From: Accumulibacter sp.
Lineage (GTDB): Bacteria > Pseudomonadota > Gammaproteobacteria > Burkholderiales > Rhodocyclaceae
Length of the DNA: 7,318 nucleotides
NCBI GenBank assembly: GCA_031274075.1
Contig: JAISQQ010000306.1
Coordinates: forward strand, 1-7,318
Reading direction: 5' to 3'
The position numbers were made by a program, and so were the translations under genes. Within the stretch, counting starts at the first letter, position 1. Each line of letters begins with the position of its first letter. Shown one piece after another: positions 1 to 6,173 of the stretch. The notes below the pieces were generated by a model. It ran no database searches, was not told the DNA's origin, and worked only from the letters and a program-made list of their open reading frames with translations.

Positions 1-183
1 CACGAGCTGAACGAAACGGTGATTGCCATGTCCCCCGCCGACCTGAAGAAGGTTCCCGACAGCCTGCTGATTTCCGGCGGCCTCTACAAGGCCGAGATCA
101 TCCGGGCGATCCTGGTTTCAGGCTACGTCAATCACCTGGTCACCGACGAAGCCGTCGCGCAGAGTCTGCTCCAGCGCGCCTGA
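1..183 (+). CDS. SorC/DeoR-family sugar-binding transcriptional regulator, C-terminal fragment
   Basis: The frame is open from the first base and ends in TGA at 181-183, giving the last 60 residues of a protein that begins outside the window. The fragment reads like the end of a SorC-type sugar-phosphate-binding domain: a VIAMSPADLKKVP segment (the 'I-x-I-x-L-x-x-L-x-x-I/V-P' stretch), then SGGLYKAEIIRAIL (the G-G-x-x-K-A-x-A-I-x-A-x-L helix) and VNHLVTDEAVAQSLL (the 'L-V-T-D-E-x-x-A-x-x-L-L' end). This order is characteristic of the family, whose members are tetrameric repressors or activators that bind phosphorylated sugars. The DNA-binding N-terminus is not visible, so neither target nor inducer can be named. 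It is convergent with the GntR-type gene to the right. Its stop codon coincides with the tip of an inverted repeat, so the last residues could have been altered by that element, although the end looks natural for the family. Confidence 0.75.
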   Translation, partial: HELNETVIAMSPADLKKVPDSLLISGGLYKAEIIRAILVSGYVNHLVTDEAVAQSLLQRA

Positions 184-530
184 GAAGCTGTTCACGATCT
201 TCCCTTGAACGTAAAGTCGACCTATGCGCGTGAAAACAACGACGGTTCGGTAGGGCGGGAAAGCGAAGCGCCTCCCGCCGATCCTTTTCACGGCGCAACG
301 CGCCGCATGATTCAAAGGCCGCAGAATAATAGAGGCGGCGGCTGCGCCGCCGGAGAGAACGACCGGCGGGAGGCGCTGCGCTTTCCCGCCCTACGGGGTG
401 CGCCAACGGTTTGGCGCCAATGCCTAGGTGGGCCGGAGACCCGCGCCCCAGGAAAATCACCACGATGCCAACGCCACAGAGTGCAATGGCCCTGCCGCGC
501 TCCCAGAGAAGATCGTAAACAGCTTCTCAG
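180..530. repeat. MITE-like or BIME-like non-coding element with 23-bp terminal inverted repeats
   Basis: The 23 bases at 180-202 (starting CTGAGAAGCTGTT) are matched as the reverse complement by 508-530 (ending AACAGCTTCTCAG), with one mismatch. They enclose about 305 bases that hold no credible gene. The interior is full of palindromes: a second inverted-repeat pair at 248-280/364-396, a 6-bp stem at 291-296/300-305, a 7-bp stem with a GCTG loop at 334-351, and a 7-bp stem at 400-406/411-417 that overlaps the perfect 10-base palindrome TTGGCGCCAA at 411-420. This design (short, non-coding, terminal inverted repeats, internal hairpins) is that of a miniature non-autonomous element or a REP/BIME cluster. 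No flanking direct duplication was found: the bases next to the tips differ. The element sits exactly between two convergent genes and provides the TGA stop of each. It may also act as a two-way transcription barrier, but no T-rich terminator tract is present. Confidence 0.7.
248..396. repeat. inner inverted pair of REP-like palindromic units
   Basis: Positions 248-280 and 364-396 are 33-base reverse complements of each other with two mismatches. Each unit is itself a hairpin: GGCGGGA at 254-260 can pair with TCCCGCC at 273-279, and the same arms bound the right unit, where an inner GCGC/GCGC pair strengthens the stem. Two such units in opposite orientation, separated by 83 bases, form the BIME/REPIN arrangement that single-domain Y1 transposases (RAYT/TnpA-REP) spread in other proteobacteria. 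No such transposase is in the window, so mobilisation in trans is inferred. Confidence 0.65.
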
Positions 531-1219
531 ATCACGCTCTTGACCCGCTCCCAGCTCTTCATGACGTGGTCGACCATGACCGTCGACAGGCGCTGGCCGT
601 CCCGCGCCTTGAGCGCCGCGATCATTTCTTCGTGTTCGGCGACGGCCGCGGCCCATGATTCTTCCGTCCGGTCGCCGATGTAGCGGATGCGCTTCATCCG
701 CGTCTGGAGAATGTCGTGCACCAGGTACAGCGACTCGTTGCCGCTCAGCGCGATCAGCGTCGAGTGGATACGCTGGTTGAGCTTGAAGTAGCGCAGGCGG
801 TCGCGCGTGGCGTAAAACTCGAGCATCTCGCCGTGCAGGCGGCAAACCTCCAGGATTTGCGTATCGGACGCGTTCTTGCAGGTGAGGTGAGCCGCCATTT
901 GCTCGAGATACGCCAGCACGTCCATCATGTCGCGCACGTCTTTATGCGTCAGCCGGCACACCACCGCGCCGCGGCTGGGAACCAGTTCGACCAGGCCTTC
1001 CGACGCCAGCACCTTGAGCGCTTCGCGCAGCGGCGTGCGCGAGACGCCCAACTGCTGGCAAAGCTGCCCTTCGTGGATGCGCGCGCCGACGTCGATCAAT
1101 CCCTCGATGATCATGTCGCGGATGCGCGAAACGACCACGTCATGCAGGCTGGCGCGTTCGATGCGCCTGTCTTCGGGAGGAGCTTCCGAAACTTCCCTAT
1201 CCTTCAAGCTAGTCAGCAC
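527..1219 (-). CDS. GntR-family transcriptional regulator, FadR subfamily with FCD ligand domain
   Basis: With the start chosen here the product has 230 residues, a normal FCD-regulator length. A winged helix-turn-helix spans about residues 24-90 and contains the signature LGVSRTPLREALKVLASEGL at 57-76 with the wing PSRGAVV. An all-helical FCD domain spans about 95-222, with likely metal or ligand residues His152 (NQRIH), His196 (EHEEM) and His218 (DHVMKS). An Asn (residue 149) stands where many relatives carry the first Asp ligand. The frame has no ATG before the DNA-binding domain. GTG at 1217-1219 was preferred because AGGTG lies six bases upstream and a promoter-like pair ends near 1260; a TTG at 1351 would add 44 poorly conserved, Arg-rich residues. 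GTG at 1228 is another option. FCD proteins usually repress a divergent catabolic operon and are released by an organic acid, which fits the divergent PdxA-like gene. The stop lies in the repeat element tip. Confidence 0.88.
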   Translation of the reverse strand: MLTSLKDREVSEAPPEDRRIERASLHDVVVSRIRDMIIEGLIDVGARIHEGQLCQQLGVSRTPLREALKVLASEGLVELVPSRGAVVCRLTHKDVRDMMDVLAYLEQMAAHLTCKNASDTQILEVCRLHGEMLEFYATRDRLRYFKLNQRIHSTLIALSGNESLYLVHDILQTRMKRIRYIGDRTEESWAAAVAEHEEMIAALKARDGQRLSTVMVDHVMKSWERVKSVI

Positions 1220-1259
1220 ACTGCTCACCTGATCCGATTCAATTTTCAGACAATCCGTA

Positions 1260-1288
1260 AATATGGCCCTGTGAACGGCAACCGTCAA
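1260..1288 (-). promoter_or_regulatory. candidate sigma70-type promoter of the GntR regulator gene
   Basis: Read on the minus strand, TTGACG (1283-1288) is followed after 17 bases by CATATT (1260-1265), a five-of-six and a four-of-six match to the consensus boxes. Transcription would begin near 1252, leaving a leader of about 30 bases before the GTG at 1219. This also argues against the longer start at 1351. It is judged by eye only. Confidence 0.4.
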
Positions 1289-1342
1289 TATTGCGCGGCC
1301 ACGAGAACCTCCCCGCCGGCCGTCAAACCGCACTCTGCATTC

Positions 1343-1357
1343 AGAATTCAAAATTCT
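1343..1357. promoter_or_regulatory. small palindrome between divergent genes, possible operator
   Basis: AGAATT and AATTCT form a perfect 6-bp inverted repeat around a CAA centre in the A/T-rich region between the divergent regulator and PdxA-like genes, just upstream of the rightward -35 box. A small dyad in this place is where an FCD regulator often binds, but the sequence is A/T-rich and such dyads arise easily by chance. Confidence 0.3.
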
Positions 1358-1368
1358 TTATTTTTAAT

Positions 1369-1398
1369 TTGACATTCCGGATAATTTAGTAGCATCAT
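1369..1398 (+). promoter_or_regulatory. candidate sigma70-type promoter of the PdxA-like gene
   Basis: A perfect TTGACA (1369-1374) is followed after 18 bases by CATCAT (1393-1398), which matches four of six positions of the -10 consensus. Transcription would start near 1405, about 30 bases before the ATG at 1436 with its GGGAGAG ribosome site. That would exclude the upstream ATG at 1397 as the translation start. The -10 box is weak, so activation or a different -10 is possible. Confidence 0.45.
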
Positions 1399-1435
1399 GC
1401 GCCTAAAGCAAATGATTCCGGGAGAGACAAAGTCC

Positions 1436-2482
1436 ATGCAAGTCCAACAGCCCACCATCGCCCTGGCCATGGGCGACCCCGCCGGCATCAGCCCGGAGCT
1501 CGCCGCCCGATTGCTGGACAATGCGGAGATCCGCGCCGCGGCCCGCTTCGTGGTTTTCGGCGACCGGCGCATCCTCGACGAGGGCGCGAAGATTGCCGGC
1601 GTGACGCTCGACATCGCGGTCGTCCCGCCGGATTCGCCGGATTTGCCATATGACGCCGCAGAACGGCCGGTGCTGGTCGACCTGGGCCATCTCGCGCCGC
1701 AAGACGTCAAGCGCGGGGAAGCCACCCCGGAAGGCGGCGCCTTCGCGCTCGAGAATTTCCGCCAGGCGCTGGTCATGGCCAGGGAAGGGCGCGCCGACGC
1801 CGTCTGCTTTACGCCCTTCAACAAGAAAGCCATGCGCTACGTCTATCCGGCCTACGACGATGAAATCCGCTACGCCGCGGAGGTGACGGGATTCCAGGGC
1901 GCCGCCCGCGAATTCAACGTGCTGGACAATCTGTGGAATTGCCGCGTCACCTCGCATATCCCCTTGTCGAAGGTGGCCTCCGCGTTGAGCGTCGAGCGCA
2001 TCGTCGGCGAGCTTGCGCTGGCCGACCGGTGCATGCGCGAAGCGGGAATCGAAAAGCCGCGCATCGCGGTCGCCGGGCTCAATCCGCATGCCGGCGAGGG
2101 CGGCAATTTCGGCCGGGAAGAAATCGAGATCATCGAACCCGCCGTCAAGCGGGCGATCGAGAAAGGCTTCACGGCCTCCGGGCCGTATCCCGCCGACACG
2201 GTGTACGTGCGCGCGCATAAAGGCGAGTTCGACGGCGTCCTGAGCATGTATCACGATCAGGGACAGATCGCCATGAAGCTGTTGGGCTTCGACCGGGGCG
2301 TCACCATGATGGGCGGTTTCCCGTTCCCGATTTGCACGCCGGCGCACGGCACCGCCTACGACATCGCCGGGCGGGGCATCGCCAGCCTGGGCGCGAGCCG
2401 GGCGGCGGTGCTGCTGGCCGCGCGCATGGCCGCCCGGAATCTGGCGGAAAAAAACAAATCCCCTGGCGCCTGTTCCAAGTAG
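1436..2482 (+). CDS. pdxA2: PdxA-family NAD-dependent dehydrogenase (PdxA2-like, catabolic subgroup)
   Basis: The 348-residue product fits the family length. Conserved blocks run in order: MGDPAGISPE (12-21), SHIPLSKVA (173-181), AGLNPHAGEGGNFGREE (213-229), GPYPADTVY (249-257), MYHDQGQIAMK (271-281) and PAHGTAYDIAGRG (302-314). His174, His218 and His273 match the three divalent-metal ligands of PdxA. The GHTE block that binds substrate in the vitamin B6 enzyme is absent; around residues 136-143 the sequence reads VYPAYDDE. PdxA paralogues include D-threonate/D-erythronate 4-phosphate dehydrogenases and the terephthalate cis-diol dehydrogenase TphB. Together with the carboxylate transporter genes and the acid-sensing type of regulator, this points to oxidative decarboxylation of a hydroxy-acid or diol rather than pyridoxal phosphate synthesis; the substrate is unknown. 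The start at 1436 was chosen for GGGAGAG nine bases upstream; ATGs at 1397 and 1412 lack a ribosome site. The last ten or so residues (from about AEKNKSPG) are unlike the rest in composition and may border a junction. Confidence 0.9.
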   Translation: MQVQQPTIALAMGDPAGISPELAARLLDNAEIRAAARFVVFGDRRILDEGAKIAGVTLDIAVVPPDSPDLPYDAAERPVLVDLGHLAPQDVKRGEATPEGGAFALENFRQALVMAREGRADAVCFTPFNKKAMRYVYPAYDDEIRYAAEVTGFQGAAREFNVLDNLWNCRVTSHIPLSKVASALSVERIVGELALADRCMREAGIEKPRIAVAGLNPHAGEGGNFGREEIEIIEPAVKRAIEKGFTASGPYPADTVYVRAHKGEFDGVLSMYHDQGQIAMKLLGFDRGVTMMGGFPFPICTPAHGTAYDIAGRGIASLGASRAAVLLAARMAARNLAEKNKSPGACSK

Positions 2483-2561
2483 TGCTGCTGTTGTTGTTGT
2501 TTACGAAGCTGTTGGCGTAACAGATGTAAAGAGGGAAGCTATATAAAACAAAGGAGTGGTC

Positions 2562-3839
2562 ATGGCGGGTGCCCTGATGATTATCGTGTTTTTCGTTCTC
2601 ATGTTTTTGGGCATCCCCATTGCGTATTCCCTGGGGCTTTCCGCGTTGTTCTACATGCTCGTTTTCGTTGATGTCCCATCCATAATCATTGTTCAGCAGA
2701 TTCTCGCCGGGGTGGACAAATTTACCCTCATGGCCATTCCTTTCTTTATTATTGCCGGTTCGCTCATGGAATTCGGAGGAATCTCCCACCGTATTGTCCG
2801 GTTTTCCAAATCGGTGGTCGGCCCTCTCCCCGGGGGGCTGGGTATTGTGACCGTCGTCTCCAGCATGATCTTTGCCGCCATGACCGGCGCCGGCGCGGCG
2901 ACCACCGCGGCGGTGGGAAGCATGATGATCCCGGCCATGCGGGATTCGGGCTATGACGAGGGGTTTGCGTGCAGTCTTCAGGCTTCCGCGGGCATCATGG
3001 GTCCGCTTATTCCTCCCAGCATTCTGATGGTGCTTTACGGCGTGACTGCCGGCGTCTCCGTGGGAGATATGCTGCTGGCGGGTCTGGTTCCCGGTATTTT
3101 CGCCGGCCTGCTGTTGATTATCGTCGTTATTGCCATAAGCATGAAAAAAAACTACAAGGGCGACGGAAAATTTTCCCTGGTGGATATCATCCAGTCCTTT
3201 ATTGACTCTATTTGGGCGATTCTTGCGCCGGTTATCATTCTGGGCGGCATTTATTCCGGCATTTTCACTCCCACCGAAGCGGCGGGAGTCACCTGTTTTT
3301 ACAGCCTTCTCGTGGGACTTTTCATTTACAGGGAAATCAAGCTCCAGGATGTGGGTCAGGTCATGTTCAAATCCTTCAAGCTGGCGGCGGGAATCATGCT
3401 GATCGTCGGAACTACCCAGGCCTTCGGCTGGGTACTTTCCAAGGAGCGGATCCCCCAGTTGGTTGCCACTTGGTTTGCTTCGCTCACCGGCGACCCGATA
3501 ATTTTCATGATCGCCGTATGTATCATGCTTCTGGTGGCGGGCTGCTTTATCGACGCCGTGCCCGCCCTGCTGGTGCTGGCGCCGATTCTGGTCCCCGCGG
3601 CGATGAAATTCAATATCAATCCGATTCACTTCGGCGTCGTCATGGTGTTTACCCTCTGCATCGGACTCGTGACGCCTCCAGTCGGCATAAATATTTTTGT
3701 GGCTTCATCGGTAAGCAGAGTTCCTGTACACCGGATTTTTCCGAAACTCTGTCCTTTCATTGCGGTGCTGTTGACCGGAATGTTCTGTGTGATGTTTTTC
3801 CCGCAGCTTTCCCTGTTTCTGGTAACACTCAATAAGTGA
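2562..3839 (+). CDS. dctM: TRAP transporter large permease subunit DctM
   Basis: The 425-residue, very hydrophobic product has about a dozen membrane helices and the usual DctM length. Family landmarks are MAIPFFIIAGSLM (57-69), the small-residue stretch TGAGAATTAAVGSMMIPAM (108-126), GIMGPLIPPSILMVLYG (144-160), GIFTPTEAAG (233-242) and GLVTPPVGINIFV (368-380). The two repeated P-P/P-T-E motifs sit in the re-entrant hairpins that bind sodium and substrate in TRAP transporters. The protein would form the inner-membrane elevator domain and take substrate from DctP using the sodium gradient, with DctQ as scaffold. AAGGAG lies five bases before the ATG at 2562; a GTG two codons earlier overlaps that site and was rejected. 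It is unusual for dctM to come first and to be separated from dctQ by two genes. Base composition is lower in G+C than the preceding gene. Confidence 0.96.
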   Translation: MAGALMIIVFFVLMFLGIPIAYSLGLSALFYMLVFVDVPSIIIVQQILAGVDKFTLMAIPFFIIAGSLMEFGGISHRIVRFSKSVVGPLPGGLGIVTVVSSMIFAAMTGAGAATTAAVGSMMIPAMRDSGYDEGFACSLQASAGIMGPLIPPSILMVLYGVTAGVSVGDMLLAGLVPGIFAGLLLIIVVIAISMKKNYKGDGKFSLVDIIQSFIDSIWAILAPVIILGGIYSGIFTPTEAAGVTCFYSLLVGLFIYREIKLQDVGQVMFKSFKLAAGIMLIVGTTQAFGWVLSKERIPQLVATWFASLTGDPIIFMIAVCIMLLVAGCFIDAVPALLVLAPILVPAAMKFNINPIHFGVVMVFTLCIGLVTPPVGINIFVASSVSRVPVHRIFPKLCPFIAVLLTGMFCVMFFPQLSLFLVTLNK

Positions 3840-3866
3840 GGAAGTAATTTTCTTAAGGAGAATCGT

Positions 3867-4856
3867 ATGAAAAAGCTATCCCTGATTTGTGCGGCGCTGC
3901 TCTGTGTAAGCCTCACGGCTTTCACGGCTGGAGCTCAGACCAAGCCCATCAAGCTGAGCGTGTTCTCTGGTTCCATTCCCAAGAACAGCCCTACTGGCGA
4001 AGCCTTGGGTTATATGGTGGAATTGATCAACAAGAATGCGGGTGGAAGCCTTCTGGCAGAGGCTTTCTACGATACCGAACTGGGAGACGCCACTTCCATG
4101 GTGCAGGGGCTCCAGCAGGGGACTATCGACATTGGCATCTCAGGTGATTCTTATTACTCCGGCCTGGTTCCGGATATCCAGGTTTACGAGCTGCCCTTCC
4201 TGTTTTCCAGCGTCGAGCAGGCGAGAAAAACCGTTGACGGCCCTACCAAGGAAACCATCTTCAAGAAACTTGAAGCAAAAGGAATCATCGGTCTCTGCTT
4301 CTGGGAAAACGGGATGCGCCAGCTTTCCAACAATGTGCGGCCCGTAAAAACCCCGGACGATCTCAAGGGCATCAAAATGAGAACCCTCCCCGCCAAGGTG
4401 CAGGTGGAAGCCTGGAAGGCCCTGGGCGCCCTGCCTACCAGCATTGATGCGGCGGAGCTATACACCGCTCTCCAGCTAGGGACTGTAAGCGCCCAGGAAA
4501 ACCCTCTGGCGGAAATCGAATTCCGGAAATTTTATGAGGTTCAGAAATACATAACCCTTTCAAACCATGTGTATACTCCCTTCCTCATGTCCTTGAGCAA
4601 AAAGACCGCGGATAAACTGAACCCTGAACAACTCAAAATTGTAAAAGAGGCCGCCCTGGCCGGGCAGACCCGCGAGCGTGAACTGGCGACCAAGGCCAAC
4701 GCCGCTGCCAAGCAACTACTCCTGGACAAGGGAATCATTTTTGAAGAAAACCCGGACCTCGATAAATTCAAGGCCCTCACCTTGCCAGTCTATACCGTGT
4801 TTACCAGCGCCAACGGTGACGAGCTTTTGAAAGCCGTTCAGAGTTCGTTGAAATAA
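3867..4856 (+). CDS. dctP: TRAP transporter periplasmic substrate-binding protein DctP
   Basis: The 329-residue protein begins with a clear signal peptide (MKK, hydrophobic core, cut near AGA-QT at about residue 23). The mature part has the DctP order: LGDATSMVQGLQQGTIDIG (72-90), VYELPFLFSSVEQAR (106-120), the MRQLSN segment (150-155), DDLKGIKMRTLPAKV (164-178) and GTVSAQENPLAEI (205-217). Arg172 in the KMRT segment is the residue expected to clamp the substrate carboxylate, and Asn212 in QENP the usual second contact, so the ligand is probably an organic acid. No finer prediction is safe. The gene follows dctM by 27 bases with TAAGGAG before its ATG. A strong hairpin lies about 30 bases after the stop, consistent with making more binding protein than permease. 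Confidence 0.95.
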   Translation: MKKLSLICAALLCVSLTAFTAGAQTKPIKLSVFSGSIPKNSPTGEALGYMVELINKNAGGSLLAEAFYDTELGDATSMVQGLQQGTIDIGISGDSYYSGLVPDIQVYELPFLFSSVEQARKTVDGPTKETIFKKLEAKGIIGLCFWENGMRQLSNNVRPVKTPDDLKGIKMRTLPAKVQVEAWKALGALPTSIDAAELYTALQLGTVSAQENPLAEIEFRKFYEVQKYITLSNHVYTPFLMSLSKKTADKLNPEQLKIVKEAALAGQTRERELATKANAAAKQLLLDKGIIFEENPDLDKFKALTLPVYTVFTSANGDELLKAVQSSLK

Positions 4857-4885
4857 ACCGTAAAGGAGCACAGCAGCGGGAAATC

Positions 4886-4911
4886 AGCGACAGGCATTCA
4901 TGCCTGTCGCT
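4886..4911 (+). promoter_or_regulatory. intercistronic perfect hairpin after dctP
   Basis: AGCGACAGGCAT and ATGCCTGTCGCT form a 12-base perfect inverted repeat around a two-base centre (in practice an 11-bp stem with a TTCA loop). No T-run follows on either strand, so it is not a standard intrinsic terminator. Its place between a binding-protein gene and the next gene of the same unit suggests an mRNA 3'-end protector or partial attenuator that raises dctP expression relative to the downstream genes. The role is inferred; the structure is directly visible. Confidence 0.65.
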
Positions 4912-4999
4912 CAAAACGAACCTGGGGCATCCTTTCCCAAGTGGCATGGTCGAGATTCCGGCCTTCAAGGCGGGGTTTCAAACCGGAGTTGGTTTTACG

Positions 5000-5686
5000 A
5001 TGAAAAAACGGATTGTCGATTTATGTTTGCCGATCGAGGAACATTGGAGGTACGGCATCAAGTTTTCAAAGCCGCGCTCCCATGCGGCGGGAGATCCTTG
5101 GCAGTGCACGGCTTTTAACCTCGAAACCCACTGGTTTACCCACATCGACGCGCCGCTTCACCACGATCCCCAGGGTGATGACCTTTCGGCGTATCCCATT
5201 CAGGATTGGTGCATGGGTGAAGCCTTGGTCCTGGATTTCGTTGATGTAAAGGACAACGAGGGAATTACCGGCGCCATGCTGGAAAAGGCGGCAGCGGGTT
5301 ATGACCGGCACTTTGATTACCTTCTTTTGCGCACCGACCGGGCAAAAAAAGTATCCTGGAAGGAATATGCTTTCTGGGATAACGCGCCCTACGTCACTCC
5401 TGACGGCGGCGACTGGATCCGTGATTACCGTCCCAAGGTGGTAGGATTCGACTTTCCTCAGGATTATGATATCCGTAAAGTCCGCCTTGCCAAGGACCTG
5501 CACGAGATTCATCAGCCCGTTCATGAGAAAGTGCTGAAGGAAGGCAAAATCCTGATGATCGAGTACATGTACAATCTCTGGAGCATCGGCTCTCCGGTCT
5601 GCACCATTGTGGCCCTGCCACTCAACATTCCCAATATCGATGGCGTTCAAATCAGGGTTATCGCCATCGTGGAAGAAGAGGGTTGA
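5000..5686 (+). CDS. cyclase-family metal-dependent hydrolase (kynurenine formamidase / isatin hydrolase-like)
   Basis: The 228-residue product matches the length of the cyclase family. The metal motif normally written H-x-G-T-H-x-D-x-P-x-H appears as HWFTHIDAPLH at residues 44-54, so His44, His48, Asp50 and His54 are retained while the usual Gly is Phe46. The second half follows the family: LLLRTDRAKK (108-117), VVGFDFPQD (147-155), HQPVHEKVLKEGK (171-183) and IEYMYNL (187-193), where the family has 'H-x-x-L-L...I-x-E-x-L-x-N-L'. Relatives hydrolyse an amide or ring bond (N-formylkynurenine, isatin) with Zn or Mn in the cytoplasm; no signal peptide is present here. Lying between dctP and dctQ, it probably acts on the imported compound or a close product. 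The start at 5000 has GGAG eleven bases upstream; an ATG at 4946 has no ribosome site. The next gene begins one base after its stop. Confidence 0.88.
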   Translation: MKKRIVDLCLPIEEHWRYGIKFSKPRSHAAGDPWQCTAFNLETHWFTHIDAPLHHDPQGDDLSAYPIQDWCMGEALVLDFVDVKDNEGITGAMLEKAAAGYDRHFDYLLLRTDRAKKVSWKEYAFWDNAPYVTPDGGDWIRDYRPKVVGFDFPQDYDIRKVRLAKDLHEIHQPVHEKVLKEGKILMIEYMYNLWSIGSPVCTIVALPLNIPNIDGVQIRVIAIVEEEG

Positions 5687-5687
5687 A

Positions 5688-6173
5688 ATGAACAAACTGG
5701 CCGCCGGTTTTGCCAGGATAGTGGAAAACCTGATCGGTTACTTTGTCGTGCTGGCCGTCTGTCTCGTCACCTATGGAGTAATCGCCCGGATGCTGAATAT
5801 TTCCGTTGCCTGGACGGACGAGCTTTTGCGCACCATCTTTTTATGGCTTATTTTCATAGCCGCCGCCATGGCGTACAAAACCGATAATCTCATAGGATTC
5901 GATTTGCTGAACGATATGATGACAAAACGGCCCAGGTTATTGTTATGCCTTAAATTTTTGCAAGGTATCGGCGCCCTGATTTTCGGCGTCTTCATGTCGG
6001 TGCACATGTTTACCATTGTTTCCACCCAGTTCAGTACCAGCGAACTCACCCCGGTTCTGAACCTCCCACTCTGGTTTGTCAATTCAGGCTGTCTTCTTGG
6101 GAGCGTGCTGACCGTCGCGTTTGTCTTTCAAAAATTCTTCCAACTGTTAACGGGGAAAAATCGGCATGAATGA
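5688..6173 (+). CDS. dctQ: TRAP transporter small permease subunit DctQ
   Basis: The 161-residue product has four predicted membrane helices (about 15-35, 47-65, 86-108, 126-150), as expected for DctQ. The conserved segment after the first helix, ISVAWTDELLRTIFLWLIF (38-56), is the family's 'W-x-[E/D]-E-x-x-x-x-x-x-x-W' region. DctQ binds DctM in the inner membrane and steadies its scaffold. The ATG lies one base after the stop of the hydrolase gene (TGA-A-ATG), with an AAGAGG-type ribosome site inside that gene, so the two are probably translationally coupled. The usual order in TRAP operons is P-Q-M; here dctQ is last and the hydrolase precedes it. Its final codons overlap an ATG (6166) in another frame that seems to be the start of a further, broken gene. 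Confidence 0.92.
   Translation: MNKLAAGFARIVENLIGYFVVLAVCLVTYGVIARMLNISVAWTDELLRTIFLWLIFIAAAMAYKTDNLIGFDLLNDMMTKRPRLLLCLKFLQGIGALIFGVFMSVHMFTIVSTQFSTSELTPVLNLPLWFVNSGCLLGSVLTVAFVFQKFFQLLTGKNRHE

Noticed and set aside
140..845. Open frames through the repeat element (both strands)
   Set aside because: Arg/Pro/Ala-rich translations produced by GC-rich palindromes; no ribosome site or family resemblance.
716..1372. Plus-strand open frames across the GntR-type gene
   Set aside because: Shadows of the minus-strand regulator, which has the complete wHTH and FCD signatures.
1403..2347. Minus-strand open frame opposite the PdxA-like gene (314 codons)
   Set aside because: Antisense shadow of a GC-rich gene; the plus strand has all PdxA metal motifs.
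2483..2503. TGC/TGT trinucleotide run after the PdxA-like stop as a functional repeat or phase-variable tract
   Set aside because: Only about six imperfect units, outside any coding frame, with no gene start close enough to be switched by it.
2505..2513. GAAGCTGTT shared with the tip of the 180-530 element, near the left edge of the TRAP block
   Set aside because: Only nine bases match and the neighbouring bases diverge; too short to claim a third copy of the repeat.
2540..2548. TATATAAAA as a -10 box for dctM
   Set aside because: It lies so close to the ATG that transcription would start inside or after the AAGGAG ribosome site, and no -35 box is at the right distance.
2301..3629. Long minus-strand open frame opposite dctM (442 codons)
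   Set aside because: It is the antisense of a hydrophobic permease; its His/Asn/Asp/Gly-rich translation has no recognisable fold and the sense gene carries clear DctM motifs.
4886..4911. Hairpin after dctP as a rho-independent terminator
   Set aside because: No T-run follows the stem on either strand, and the next genes are in the same orientation and apparently the same unit.
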